From contig QXWW01000003.1 in NCBI GenBank assembly GCA_009911185.1, positions 62,001 through 126,000 of the forward strand: a DNA stretch of 64,000 nucleotides. The letters run 5' to 3'. The stretch comes from Lachnospiraceae bacterium (GTDB lineage Bacteria > Bacillota > Clostridia > Lachnospirales > Lachnospiraceae). A model generated the notes under the pieces. It did no database searches, was not told the origin of the DNA, and saw only the letters and a list, made by a program, of their open reading frames with translations. Both the position numbers and the translations under genes were made by a program. Position 1 is the stretch's first letter, and every line of letters starts with the position of its first letter. Shown piece by piece: positions 1 through 9,311 of the stretch.

Positions 1-2
1 AC

Positions 3-776
3 ACGTATGAGCTGGAAGAACATTGTCTGGAACGTTTTTTGTATACGGGCGATTATCTGCCGGATGTGGAAAACGTTTTTGAACATTATGCGAAAAGCCA
101 GGGAAAGGAAGTTATGATTCTGGCTTATCTCACCAGGATGTGCCATCATTATGTGATAAGAGACGCCGTGGTGTCAGATTATATTTTCCAGAAAATAACC
201 GGATTGCTGAAGGAAGGGCAAAAGCTGAATTTTATATGCCGGCTTGGATTTTTGAAATGGTGTTCTACACGGCGGGAGCTTTCAGGAGAAATACTGGAAT
301 ATTCCGATCATATTTTAAAGGAAGCATTGAAAAAAGGAAGGTTTTTTGGGTTTTATGAGAATTTGCCGGGATCATTGAAGCGGAAGTATCTGATTCACGA
401 CAGGATTATCCTAGAATACCGCACCGATCCGGAGGCAAAGGTAATGCTTGCCTATATTCCTCAGGGTGAGACAGAATATGTAGAATGTGAAATGCAGCAA
501 ATGTATGATGAAATCTTTGCTAAAGAGTTTTTGGTATTTTTCGGAGAAAGTCTGCCCTATTATATTAAGGAAAAGCAGGATGGAGAATGGAAAGTAACGC
601 AGAGCGGACAGATGCAGAGTCATCAGCTTTCCCCGGAAAGTGAGGAAAGCCGTTATGAGATGGTCAACGATATGCTGGCCGGCTGGCAGATGCAGGATGA
701 AGAAACCATGATGGAATGCCTCGAAGCTTATGGAAAGCTGGACGAGATGGTAAATAAGGAATTTTTGGTGATTTAA
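3..776 (+). CDS. DUF5717-type large protein, C-terminal part
   Basis: The reading frame is open from base 3, so the start lies outside the window and the first in-frame TTG at 39 is internal. About 257 residues are visible, soluble and acidic, with aromatic-rich helices and no membrane segment. The gene ends just before a DUF5716-like gene, and this pairing resembles the DUF5717-DUF5716 pair I remember from Lachnospiraceae; the family name rests on that memory and context. The biochemical role is unknown. It is first in a tight co-directional run reaching the PIG-L gene. Confidence 0.6.
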   Translation, partial: TYELEEHCLERFLYTGDYLPDVENVFEHYAKSQGKEVMILAYLTRMCHHYVIRDAVVSDYIFQKITGLLKEGQKLNFICRLGFLKWCSTRRELSGEILEYSDHILKEALKKGRFFGFYENLPGSLKRKYLIHDRIILEYRTDPEAKVMLAYIPQGETEYVECEMQQMYDEIFAKEFLVFFGESLPYYIKEKQDGEWKVTQSGQMQSHQLSPESEESRYEMVNDMLAGWQMQDEETMMECLEAYGKLDEMVNKEFLVI

Positions 777-793
777 GGCAGGTGAAAGGGAAG

Positions 794-2047
794 ATGAAAC
801 CAGGCAGAGAGGAATGGTATATCGGGATAGAGGCGAGCAGGCGCTGGCTGCAGGTAAGCTGTTACCATGCAGGGCTGACAGAGCCGGAGACTAAGAGCAC
901 CCTTGCCGGGACAGAGCTGTACCAGATACCCACGGCGCTCTGTAAACGCAAACAGACGGGCCAGTGGTGTTTTGGCGAAGAGGGCAGAAGGCTTGCGGAG
1001 ACAGGAGAGGGCTATTATGCGGCCGATCTGTTAAAACGTGCTTTCCGGAAAGAAACAGTTTCTCTGGACCGGGATTATGCAGCGCAAGATCTGCTGCTGG
1101 TGCTGCTGCGCAAGGTACTTCGTTTGGCGCTTCCAGCCAAAGGGGTTGAGGCGGTAACGAAATGTGTTTTTTCCCTGGAGCAGATTACCAGTGAATCAGC
1201 GGAATTTGTATGGAAATTAGCAAAAAAACTGGGTTTTTTGGAAGGACAGATTCAGATTCAGGATCATAAAGAAAGTTTTTACGCTTATGTGGTATCTCAG
1301 GAAGCTTATCTTTGGCAGCATCAGGCGATACTGTTTGAGGAAGAAGGAGAAGGCGTATATTGCCGGTTGCTGGTTTGCAGCAATAAAACCATACCCAGGA
1401 TTGCCAGGGCGTCAGAAGCGTTTTTAGGAAAGCTGCCGGAGGATCCGAAACAGCGGGACAAGGCATTTTTAGAAATGTTGAAAAAAGTGCTCAAAAGCAG
1501 GATTGTATCTGCAGCTTATCTGATTGGTGAAGGGTTTGAAGGGAACTGGATGAAAGAGTCGCTGGCAATGATTTGCAGAGGAAGAAGGGCTTTTCAGGGA
1601 AAAAATCTTTATACCAAAGGAGCCTGTTACGCCGGAGCGCTGCAGGCGCACCAACAGGAGGCAGAGACGGTTTATTTTTGCGAATATAAAATAAAAGAAC
1701 ATATTTCTCTGAAGGTAAGCAGAGGAGACGAAACTTTTTTCTATCCAATTGCCGAGGCAGGACGCAATCATCACGAAGTGGGAAAGGAAGTGCGTATTCT
1801 GCTGAAGGGGGAACCGGTACTGGAACTGTGGATGCAGCAGCCGGGAAGCAGGGAGGCAAGAATCGAGAGCCTAGAGCTTCCGGGTCTTTTAGTGTCAGAA
1901 GAGGAAGCAGCCAGATTGTCTATTCTTGTTGTACCAGAGAAGGAAGAGCGAATCCTCCTGAAAGTGCAGGATTTGGGATTTGGCGTCATAAGGCGGGGCA
2001 GCGGACTGGAATGGGAGTATGAGATCGGGAGGGACAGTCATGAGTAG
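794..2047 (+). CDS. DUF5716-like protein, possibly Hsp70/actin-like fold
   Basis: A 417-residue soluble protein. The N-terminus reads WYIGIEASRRWLQVSCY, which looks like the phosphate-1 beta hairpin of actin/Hsp70-type ATPases (glycine after a beta strand, then a second strand). That fold is an inference. ATG 794 follows AAAGGGAAG closely; GTG 782 is an alternative start. The 3' end overlaps the next gene by 8 bases, so the two are probably translationally coupled. No substrate is known. Partnership with the preceding DUF5717-type protein is suggested by order only. Confidence 0.6.
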   Translation: MKPGREEWYIGIEASRRWLQVSCYHAGLTEPETKSTLAGTELYQIPTALCKRKQTGQWCFGEEGRRLAETGEGYYAADLLKRAFRKETVSLDRDYAAQDLLLVLLRKVLRLALPAKGVEAVTKCVFSLEQITSESAEFVWKLAKKLGFLEGQIQIQDHKESFYAYVVSQEAYLWQHQAILFEEEGEGVYCRLLVCSNKTIPRIARASEAFLGKLPEDPKQRDKAFLEMLKKVLKSRIVSAAYLIGEGFEGNWMKESLAMICRGRRAFQGKNLYTKGACYAGALQAHQQEAETVYFCEYKIKEHISLKVSRGDETFFYPIAEAGRNHHEVGKEVRILLKGEPVLELWMQQPGSREARIESLELPGLLVSEEEAARLSILVVPEKEERILLKVQDLGFGVIRRGSGLEWEYEIGRDSHE

Positions 2048-2777
2048 AGTATGGTTATGCCGCTATCCCGTGGCGAAGCACCCTTTGAAGGTGAAGACGG
2101 GCGTCAATTTGTATTCTTTCGAGGAATTATGTTACTATTTATATCAGAATGCAGAGACGGTGGAAGAAAGTTTTTATAATGAAATCCTTTGCCAGTGGCT
2201 TGCGCAGGAAATCAGGAATCAGGAGCTTGCGCAGCGTTTGAGTCAGGGACTTTTACAGGAACAGGGCGGATGCTGGTTTATGGAGCAGATTTTGATGGAA
2301 GGTGGTTTGCAGGACAGTCAGGAAATCGAACAGGCGGTTCGTGTAGCGAAGAGCATGGAACATAAAAGTCCGGCGCAGCGTGCTAAACTGCGGGGAGACC
2401 GGTTTTTGCAGTCTGGAAGGTACCGCGACGCCCTATGGGAATATTATGACGCACTGGAAGAGGAGACGGATTTATTTTTCCAGGCGCGGGTCTGGCATAA
2501 TCTGGGAACACTCTATGCAAGACAGTTTTTATTTACGACGGCCGCACAATGTTACAAACGTGCGTATGAGACGGGGCAGCAGACAGAGAGCAGCGAGGCG
2601 TATCTTCTTGTATTGTCCTGCAGGGATCATCAGGTTTCCTTGCAGGAAGAGGAGGATGTGACAGAAGTATTGTCGAGGCTGCAGTTTATGAAGCGATCAG
2701 GAAACCGGGCTGGATATGAAGAAAAAATAGAAGAAATGTTGCTGCGGCTAAGAACAGAGTATAGGAAAAGTGAGTAA
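2040..2777 (+). CDS. TPR-like protein of the DUF5716 operon
   Basis: A 245-residue soluble protein. ATG 2040 is chosen because GGGAGG lies seven bases upstream; the longer frame from 2019 has no such site. The first 110 residues are helical and unassigned. Residues about 125-195 contain two tetratricopeptide-like helical pairs, for example AKLRGDRFLQSGRYRDALWE followed by a WHNLGTLYARQ helix. TPRs usually mediate protein-protein contact, so an adaptor role within this operon is likely. It overlaps the preceding gene by 8 bases. Confidence 0.6.
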   Translation: MSRVWLCRYPVAKHPLKVKTGVNLYSFEELCYYLYQNAETVEESFYNEILCQWLAQEIRNQELAQRLSQGLLQEQGGCWFMEQILMEGGLQDSQEIEQAVRVAKSMEHKSPAQRAKLRGDRFLQSGRYRDALWEYYDALEEETDLFFQARVWHNLGTLYARQFLFTTAAQCYKRAYETGQQTESSEAYLLVLSCRDHQVSLQEEEDVTEVLSRLQFMKRSGNRAGYEEKIEEMLLRLRTEYRKSE

Positions 2778-2778
2778 A

Positions 2779-3948
2779 ATGGGATTATTTCGAAAAAAAA
2801 GAAAACCTAAATATGTAGAAGAGATACTGGAATATGATGGGAGCAGGCAGCCGGAGGAAACGGAAGCTCCAGTAAAAAAGCGGAAAAGCCCTGCGATGGA
2901 GTATTGCGATCAGATTCTTAAGGCGTCAAAAGCATTGGAGGAAACCAAGCGGGAGTACCGGACGGTTACCGATTATCTTACGGATATACAGAGTATTGAG
3001 AATCTGCCGAAGCAGGAAATGGAGGAGATTCAGGAGGTTGCCAATCATATTATGGTTTTGAATGCATCCAGGGATGCTTATCTGAATAAAGAGAAGAAGA
3101 TTTCAGATTCCCAGTATGCACAGATGGAGCAGCTTCAGGATCAAATACCGGATATTATCAAACGTCTGAAAGAGAATGAAGCCTATCAGACCACCGTGAA
3201 GAGGGATATGCAGTATTTGGAAGGAGAGCGGGAGGAGTGGCGCTATTATAAAGAAGCCTTAGAACAGGAAACCCGTATATTGCGAAAGGTGTTGTTTGGC
3301 CTGGCCGGACTTTTTATTGCAGTTATCATCTTGATTTTTGTGTTCAGTTATACGATGCATTTTGACGTACGCACACCCTTCCTGATGGCAGTCATTGCGG
3401 CAGGGGCAGTGGAAGGGCTTCTGGTGCTTCGTCTGCAGAACGATATGGCGGATATAAAAAAGTCGCTGGCAAATATCAATCGTGCAATTATGCTTTTAAA
3501 TAAGATTTCCTTTAAATATGTGAATGTTACCAATGCCGTAGATTATGCATGCGAAAAATATCATGTGAAAAATTCCTATGAATTGAATTATGTCTGGGAA
3601 CAATATTTAGAGGCGGCGCAGGAACGAGAAAAATATGAGCGGACAAATGACGACCTGGAAATATTCAACAATAAACTGATTCGGATGCTGCATGGTTATC
3701 ATCTTTATGATTCCCGGATTTGGATTTATCAGGTACACGCGCTTTTGGACAAAAAAGAGATGGTGGAAGTAAAGCATGAACTTGTGGTACGCCGTCAGAA
3801 ACTGCGCTCCAGCATGGAGGCCCAGATAGCAAATATCCAGAAAGCAAAGGCGGAGATTCAGAAACTGGTAAAGGCGCATCCGGGAGACGACAAAGAAATT
3901 CAGGATATTTTGGATGCCTTGGACAAAGAATGCGGCCTTACGGCATAG
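2779..3948 (+). CDS. Coiled-coil membrane protein
   Basis: A 389-residue protein with a basic N-terminus (MGLFRKKRKPKYVEE). Residues about 40-175 form a long charged coiled coil. Two adjacent membrane helices follow, around residues 180-225 (FGLAGLFIAVIILIFVF, then PFLMAVIAAGAVEGLLVL), and a second coiled coil runs to the C-terminus. Both coiled coils should lie on the same side of the membrane. ATG 2779 follows AGGAAAAG at good spacing. No family is recognised. As last member of the DUF5716 set it could anchor the complex to the membrane; that is inference. Confidence 0.55.
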   Translation: MGLFRKKRKPKYVEEILEYDGSRQPEETEAPVKKRKSPAMEYCDQILKASKALEETKREYRTVTDYLTDIQSIENLPKQEMEEIQEVANHIMVLNASRDAYLNKEKKISDSQYAQMEQLQDQIPDIIKRLKENEAYQTTVKRDMQYLEGEREEWRYYKEALEQETRILRKVLFGLAGLFIAVIILIFVFSYTMHFDVRTPFLMAVIAAGAVEGLLVLRLQNDMADIKKSLANINRAIMLLNKISFKYVNVTNAVDYACEKYHVKNSYELNYVWEQYLEAAQEREKYERTNDDLEIFNNKLIRMLHGYHLYDSRIWIYQVHALLDKKEMVEVKHELVVRRQKLRSSMEAQIANIQKAKAEIQKLVKAHPGDDKEIQDILDALDKECGLTA

Positions 3949-3956
3949 AGGAAGGT

Positions 3957-4691
3957 ATGATGTTGCAAAAAGAGAAGATTGCAGACTGGAAAAAATTTGG
4001 AAATTGGCGTTTTGCGGCTGGAGTACTCGGAGCGGTCGTTTTTATTTTCCTGATTTCCCTGGTGAAGGACTATTATCCATATATGAATCTGCCTAAAGTT
4101 ACAGAAAAGGAACTGGATGCACTGCATCTGGAAAAGTACAGCAACGTAATGTTTGTGGCCCACCCGGATGATGAACTTCTCTGGGGCGGACGGCATTTGC
4201 TGGAGGATGATTATCTGGTGGTGTGTCTTACCAGGGGAAACGATAAGGTTCGCCGCGCTGAGTTTGAAGCCGTGCTGAGCGCTTCCGGAGATAAAGGGCT
4301 GATTTTGTCTTACCCGGATAAAATTGGCAGAAGGCGCAGTGACTGGAAGCTGTGGCGAAAAAATATTGAAGCGGATATCGCTGCTGTCCTGAAGTATAAG
4401 AATTGGGAGCTTGTGGTAAGCCATAATGAGGATGGTGAATATGGACATCAACATCATATCATGACTCATGAGAGCGTGGAAAAGGAATTTAAGCAAACGG
4501 GCAGTCAGGCTGATTTGTACTGGTTTGGCGAATATTATGTAAATGATAAAATTCCTTATGATCTGAAAGAAATGGACAAAACTGTTTACAATAAGAAACG
4601 GGAGCTGGCGGCGCTCTATGAGAGCCAGCGTTCGACGATGCGTAAACTATACCATATGCTGCCATATGAGAATTGGATTCTGGCAGAATGA
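3957..4691 (+). CDS. PIG-L family deacetylase, membrane anchored
   Basis: A 244-residue protein. One membrane helix lies near residues 17-36, followed by a PIG-L/LmbE domain with the zinc-binding signature AHPDDE and a later HQHH. Family members remove the N-acetyl group from N-acetylglucosamine-containing molecules, so an envelope glycan or glycolipid is a plausible substrate. The start is ATG 3957 (or the adjacent ATG 3960) after GAGGAAGG; the longer frame from 3930 lacks a ribosome site. The active site probably faces outside if the helix is an uncleaved signal anchor. Confidence 0.8.
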   Translation: MMLQKEKIADWKKFGNWRFAAGVLGAVVFIFLISLVKDYYPYMNLPKVTEKELDALHLEKYSNVMFVAHPDDELLWGGRHLLEDDYLVVCLTRGNDKVRRAEFEAVLSASGDKGLILSYPDKIGRRRSDWKLWRKNIEADIAAVLKYKNWELVVSHNEDGEYGHQHHIMTHESVEKEFKQTGSQADLYWFGEYYVNDKIPYDLKEMDKTVYNKKRELAALYESQRSTMRKLYHMLPYENWILAE

Positions 4692-4722
4692 TGATGAAAA
4701 CCAGCAAAAGGAGCGCGGCAAG

Positions 4723-6798
4723 ATGCAGAATGCGATTAAGAAGGCGGTGGATCTGCTTTTTGAATCACTTCCATTTTCAAAAGAAAATGAAGAATGCAAG
4801 GAACATATCATGTCTCTTGCGGTGCAGAAATATGAAAGGGATCTGGAAGAAGGCTGCTGTCCGGCAATAGCGGCAGGCAATTTTCTGATACATGCCGATA
4901 CGCTTGCACATGTCGGGGCTTATCTGGGCGTCAGGACTTTGGCGGACGCTTCCGGCGCCGAAACTGGAAAAGAGGAGCAGCTATTTTCTAGAGTGCAGAA
5001 GAAGTTGAGGAGAAATTGCATTTTGCTTTCAATTTTTACGGCGTTAACTTTTAATTCTGTGCTTGCATTCTTTCTTAATCTGTCAGTCGTGCATCTTATC
5101 ATCGTAATCATAGAATGCGCCGCCTTTGGAGTGCTGTGCTGTTTACTGATAAAAAGACAACAGCATATCGTAAGACGATATCATTTTTTTGATACTTCCT
5201 TTGTATATACGTGCCGGAAAACTGCAGAGGAAAAATATGACTTGTACACCAAAAAGCTGACAAATACAATGTTTGGCATGTTTTCCATGGCATTTATTCT
5301 GTTCTTCTCTCTATCACTTGGATTTACTTCTCTTCAATATACTCTGAATGAAGCTGTGAATACCGTCAATTTTTACCTGTTTTTTATCTTTTTATTTTTC
5401 TATTTGGCATTGAAAAATGTTCTCTGCAGAAAACTTTACGCAGCCTTTTTCTGTAAAAGGAAGACAGTAGAATATATGTGTGAACTGCGTCGGATTAGTT
5501 TGGCTTCTGCTTGTTATTACCTGTTTTTTGGAGTCGTACTGCTTTTGCTGAGAAATAAAATGGAACATGTTTTTTCTGCCGCGCTTACTGTAATGGCATG
5601 TTATTTTGTTTTTGCCGTATTTTATAATTTTACGCGAAGACGTAATTTTACGGGCAGGAATATTGTGTTTAATATCCGGAAGGTGTCCTGCTATACATTG
5701 AGCGCAGTGTGCTTTTTGGGTTACAGTTTTATGAGACTTGATTTATATCTGCTTCAGCCGTATATTAATACAGTTTCTGAAACAGGTCAGAATGAAAATG
5801 ATATTACGTATGATGAAGATTCCGGAATTTATACTATTTTTGCCAAAGAAGACAGTTTTAAAATACTGCAGCTGACAGATATTCATCTGGGCGGAAGCGC
5901 GTTGTCTATTGTGGAAGATACCAAGGCCCTGAAGGCGTGCAATACGCTGATTGAAAAAACAGAGCCGGATCTTGTTGTGGTGACAGGAGATCTTGTATTC
6001 CCTATGGGAATTATGTCTTTTTCCTTCAATAACAATGCCCCGATTATGCAGTTTGCAAATTTTATGCGCAATACAGGGATTCCCTGGGTATTTACTTATG
6101 GGAACCATGACACAGAGGCGTTGGCGACGCTGAGCCGGGCAGAGGTGGATGTACTTTTGAAATCCCTGTCTTATAAGACGTCTAAAAATCTGCTTTATCC
6201 TTATGTACAGCCAGATGTATATGGTAGAAGTAATCAGATGATTGAAATCAGAGCCTCGGACGGCAGTTTGATGCAGGCGCTTTTTCTGCTTGACTCTAAC
6301 GATTATGTGGCGTCTGGAGGCGTTAATGAGTACGACTATATCCATGATGATCAGGTAGCGTGGTATCAAAGGATGATACAGAATCTTTCAGAGCAGGAAG
6401 GCTATACCATACCGTCCATGATTTTTACACATATTCCATTGAGGGAATATCGGGAAGCCAATGATTTATATGAGAGCGGCAGCAGTGAGGTGACATATTA
6501 TTATGGAACGCTTGGTGAGAAAATGATTGACAAAATTTGCTGTTCAGAATATGAGAGCAGACTGTTTGATACTGCTGTGGAACTGGGCAGCACCCAGGCC
6601 ATATTCTGCGGACATGATCATTATAATAATCAGTCTCTGCAATATAAAGGCATCCGTTTGACGTATGGCTACAGCATTGATTATCTTGCCATGCCGGGAA
6701 TTGAGAACGATACAGAACAGAGAGGGGCGACGCTCATTACTTTGCATAAAAATGGGACATATGATATAACGCCTTTCAGGCTGATTGATTTGCAATAA
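4723..6798 (+). CDS. Membrane-anchored calcineurin-like metallophosphoesterase
   Basis: A 691-residue protein. The N-terminal 60 residues resemble the helical HAAS-type module found before membrane domains. About seven membrane segments follow (residues about 90-350). The C-terminal 310 residues form a metallophosphoesterase domain with DIH, GDLV, GNHDT, THIP and GHDHYNN, covering the usual two-metal ligands. ATG 4723 has AAAAGGAG upstream, so the longer frame from 4618 is not used. Substrate unknown; extracytoplasmic phosphoester or lipid headgroup cleavage is likely from topology. It overlaps nothing and follows the PIG-L gene by 31 bases. Confidence 0.8.
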   Translation: MQNAIKKAVDLLFESLPFSKENEECKEHIMSLAVQKYERDLEEGCCPAIAAGNFLIHADTLAHVGAYLGVRTLADASGAETGKEEQLFSRVQKKLRRNCILLSIFTALTFNSVLAFFLNLSVVHLIIVIIECAAFGVLCCLLIKRQQHIVRRYHFFDTSFVYTCRKTAEEKYDLYTKKLTNTMFGMFSMAFILFFSLSLGFTSLQYTLNEAVNTVNFYLFFIFLFFYLALKNVLCRKLYAAFFCKRKTVEYMCELRRISLASACYYLFFGVVLLLLRNKMEHVFSAALTVMACYFVFAVFYNFTRRRNFTGRNIVFNIRKVSCYTLSAVCFLGYSFMRLDLYLLQPYINTVSETGQNENDITYDEDSGIYTIFAKEDSFKILQLTDIHLGGSALSIVEDTKALKACNTLIEKTEPDLVVVTGDLVFPMGIMSFSFNNNAPIMQFANFMRNTGIPWVFTYGNHDTEALATLSRAEVDVLLKSLSYKTSKNLLYPYVQPDVYGRSNQMIEIRASDGSLMQALFLLDSNDYVASGGVNEYDYIHDDQVAWYQRMIQNLSEQEGYTIPSMIFTHIPLREYREANDLYESGSSEVTYYYGTLGEKMIDKICCSEYESRLFDTAVELGSTQAIFCGHDHYNNQSLQYKGIRLTYGYSIDYLAMPGIENDTEQRGATLITLHKNGTYDITPFRLIDLQ

Positions 6799-6999
6799 AA
6801 AAGTAAAAGTGTATGATTCCTTTTGCGGGAAGCAGAGGATATCTGTGCTTTAAAGCGAAAGACCTTCCCGATAGAAATTCAGGTGTCAAAAGGAGGCAAT
6901 GCCCCGTCTTATACCATATATTGATATGCGAGATTGCTTGGAGTAACAATATATGGCATGAGTGTAGCGCCGAAAGTGCTTTGAAATCGAATCCTATAG

Positions 7000-7055
7000 A
7001 ATAAGAAAAGAGCTGCTGCCTGTGCAGACGAATGCTCTGCTTATGCAACAGCTCT
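7000..7055 (-). terminator. Rho-independent terminator after cotJC
   Basis: On the minus strand AGAGCTGTTGC pairs with GCAGCAGCTCT (7009-7055) and is followed by TTTTCTTATT. It stands directly downstream of the cotJC stop codon at 7062, so it is the original terminator of the cotJ operon, stranded 44 kb from its promoter. Confidence 0.8.
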
Positions 7056-7061
7056 GATATA

Positions 7062-7145
7062 TTATTTTTGCGGGCAGTCGAAAGCCGGATTGAAGGCGTA
7101 GAAATTTTTGGAATCCAAATGCTCCTGCGTAATGCGGAGTCCTTC
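7062..7145 (-). pseudogene. cotJC: cotJC 3' fragment (codons 175-201)
   Basis: The minus strand encodes EGLRITQEHLDSKNFYAF and then NPAFDCPQK, the conserved tail of CotJC-type manganese catalases of the clostridial spore coat. The stop at 7062-7064 is followed by a terminator. Left of the core at 7142-7145 (GAAG on the minus strand) the frame is foreign sequence from element 1. Joined at GAAG to the middle fragment (11606-11944), it continues the catalase frame as QRFG-EGLRIT. Whether it is a dead fragment or the last part of a gene rebuilt by excision cannot be told from sequence. Confidence 0.9.
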
Positions 7146-7175
7146 ACCGAAACGGGAGGATTGAAGTAAAAACTT
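7125..7175 (-). other. attachment site att-1a, left end of element 1
   Basis: Junction between cotJC and element 1. The crossover lies in GAAG (minus strand, 7142-7145), which is repeated at the other end (11602-11605). On the element side the arm CAATCCTCCCGTTT is a near inverted match of AAACCGGGAAGATTG at the other end, as expected for two halves of a serine-recombinase attP. The recombinase stop codon is 83 bases away. Confidence 0.8.
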
Positions 7176-7228
7176 TTCATAAAATGTTCACTTCATAATT
7201 GTGCGCTTCATTCTTTCATGGTTGATTG

Positions 7229-8734
7229 TTAAATATTCCAAGTGATTTCAATGTTGCCGTCTGCAATCTGAATGACTTTGATTAGTGTATCGACTACCGC
7301 CTGTCTATCCTCAAAAGAGAGCGTTTCCCATGTGTTGACGTGATTGGTTATCTGCTTTAACCGGCCCGCAGTGTCCGTGACATTTGCAGTAATGATTTCT
7401 TCCTGTAAGGCTTTCCGTTCTGTGTCTAGCACCGATACTTTTTCGTCTATGTACTTTATTAGAACATTGCTTGCGCCGGAAACTTTAGAGAGAAGTTCGT
7501 TAATTTCTTCCTCAATCTGTGTCAGACGAATTTTTTTCGTCATATTTTTTTGTGCTTCTCCGGTGTCGGTCACGCAGGAAAGTTTTTGAAACTCTAATAG
7601 TCTTTCTTTGATTGCACCAAGCATGTATTCTTCCAAAACGTCCGCATAAATCGTACAGCCTGCTCCTTTACAGTTTCCATGCTTTCCCGACTGGCTGCAC
7701 ACAAAGTATCGTCCCCATTTTGTCTTTGCCTTACGGATTGTCAGAGCATAACCGCAGTTGCCGCATTTTACTTTGCCCACAAGCCATGAATTTTTTGGTT
7801 TACAGGTTTTCGTTGACTGTCTGTTATTCAAACACCGTATACGGCAGGCAAGCCATGTTTTGGAGGGGATAAACCCCTTATGCGGCGCAAGAACAATTTC
7901 CTTGTCGGACAGGTCACATTGCTTTCTTGTGGTGGAAGCGGTACCCTTATAGAGATAACAGGCATTGTACCCCGTAAAATCGCTTGCAGGGTTATAAATA
8001 TTTGCGCCTTGACTTTGAAAAAACTGGTACACATCAATGTCAGCTTCCACATACACAGGATTGCGGAGCATTTCGCTGATACGGGCAGTGTTCCAATTTG
8101 CACCTCGCAGATTTTTAATCTGGTGTTCATTCAAATACCGTACAATATCCCCAAGCGAATTACCCGTATCTGCATACATGGAATAAATCAGCTTTAGCTG
8201 TTCGCTTTCTTCCGGGACTTCCTCATACATGGAAGTACGGACATTATCTATGACCGTGTTTCTCAGACAGTAACCGTAGGGGACACGCCCGCCCATATAA
8301 AAGCCGCGCTTGCACCTTGCATAATAAGCGTCCGTTACACGTTTTTGTATCGTTTCTCGTTCCAGTTGGGCGAATACGATACAGATATTCAACATTGCCC
8401 TGCCGATTGGTGTAGAGGTGTCAAACTTTTCCGTGGAAGAAACAAATTCAACATGATATTTCTGAAATATCTCCATCATATTTGCAAAGTCCAGAATAGA
8501 ACGGCTGATACGGTCAAGTTTGTAAACAATGACACGTTTGATTTTTCCTGTGCGAATATCATTCATCATTTTTTCAAAGCCCGGTCTGTTGGTGTCCTTG
8601 CCCGAAAAACCTTTGTCCGTATATTCGATACAGGCTTCTCCGTGGGTTTCGTATCTGCAATACTCAAGCTGGCTTTCTACAGATATACTGTCTTTTTTTT
8701 CGATTGACTGTCTTGCATATAAAACGTCATACAT
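7229..8734 (-). CDS. Large serine recombinase of element 1
   Basis: A 501-residue resolvase/invertase-type recombinase. The N-terminal catalytic domain has the nucleophile serine in LYARQSIEKK and conserved arginines around YKLDRISRS. A recombinase domain follows (residues about 155-270), then a zinc ribbon (CGNCG with later cysteines) and a C-terminal coiled coil typical of large serine integrases. ATG 8734 has GGGAGG upstream. It looks intact. The gene lies 83 bases from the element core, the usual place for an integrase, so it is the natural enzyme for insertion and excision of element 1 in cotJC. Confidence 0.9.
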   Translation of the reverse strand: MYDVLYARQSIEKKDSISVESQLEYCRYETHGEACIEYTDKGFSGKDTNRPGFEKMMNDIRTGKIKRVIVYKLDRISRSILDFANMMEIFQKYHVEFVSSTEKFDTSTPIGRAMLNICIVFAQLERETIQKRVTDAYYARCKRGFYMGGRVPYGYCLRNTVIDNVRTSMYEEVPEESEQLKLIYSMYADTGNSLGDIVRYLNEHQIKNLRGANWNTARISEMLRNPVYVEADIDVYQFFQSQGANIYNPASDFTGYNACYLYKGTASTTRKQCDLSDKEIVLAPHKGFIPSKTWLACRIRCLNNRQSTKTCKPKNSWLVGKVKCGNCGYALTIRKAKTKWGRYFVCSQSGKHGNCKGAGCTIYADVLEEYMLGAIKERLLEFQKLSCVTDTGEAQKNMTKKIRLTQIEEEINELLSKVSGASNVLIKYIDEKVSVLDTERKALQEEIITANVTDTAGRLKQITNHVNTWETLSFEDRQAVVDTLIKVIQIADGNIEITWNI

Positions 8735-8839
8735 TTAGTATCTACCTCCCAAAACGTAAGATGCAATACCCAATGAGAAATTTCACAAGAATTTTACACC
8801 AAACAGACTATGAGTTTGTGTAGTTGTTCGGCAAGTATC

Positions 8840-9004
8840 TTACGCATATTTTTTAAAAATCTGATAAAGCCTTGCAGAAATTTCCTGCCGGATTTCCCGT
8901 TCTGATTTTTTTTGAAAGGAGGGGTAGATATTGGTTACTGTCAGCCTCATTTTGTCTTTGCATATCTGGCTATCGGGTGTAGGAGAGTTGTCAGTTTTTA
9001 TCAT
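8840..9004 (-). CDS. 54-residue protein upstream of recombinase
   Basis: ATG at 9004 with AAAGGAGAA at good spacing; stop at 8840. The basic, charged product begins MIKTDNSPTPDSQICKDKM and ends in a lysine-rich helix. It lies 105 bases upstream of the recombinase on the same strand. Small ORFs at this position occur in Tn4451-like elements (TnpW-type proteins), but I do not see clear similarity. Size and position make it a candidate recombination directionality factor, like small SprB of SPbeta; that is inference. It is too short for most gene callers. Confidence 0.55.
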   Translation of the reverse strand: MIKTDNSPTPDSQICKDKMRLTVTNIYPSFQKKSEREIRQEISARLYQIFKKYA

Positions 9005-9311
9005 ATAGGTTCTCCTTTGATGTAATTACTAAATTTTATGAAAAGCGGCAAGTACACTATAACAGTGTGAGAAGTACTTCTATAATTTTTGTCAAAGAAT
9101 ATTTGTTAAAATGTTCTTTTCACACATACAGCATAAATTGCCCTTTTACTACTTACTACGCACGGCAGGCAAGTTTTTGGAAAGTTTTTTTAAATATTTT
9201 ATATAGCGGAATGGCAAGCATTGGGATGGAATACTCAAACCCGTGAAAATTCCATTTCCGTTGCAGCAGACTTATAGAAATTTGTTTGTTGGAAAATGTC
9301 CTGAACCTTTA
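9005..9311. other. AT-rich intergenic stretch, no gene seen
   Basis: Upstream region of the 54-residue ORF and recombinase. It is AT-rich, with several runs of T and a short inverted pair around 9048-9088 (AAGTAC and GTACTT). I found no open frame with a ribosome site. It probably holds the minus-strand recombinase promoter, but no single consensus stands out. Confidence 0.35.

Noticed and set aside
3900-4496. 198-residue minus-strand open frame
   Set aside because: Fully antisense to the PIG-L gene, no ribosome site and no protein-like motifs; the same holds for 5743-6369 opposite the phosphoesterase.
7146-7187. Middle and 3' cotJC fragments as different paralogues, because RFGE appears at both junctions with different codons
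   Set aside because: The duplicate RFGE at 7143-7154 is element-arm sequence that happens to resemble it; joining at GAAG uses each base once and keeps the frame, and the arms form an inverted repeat.
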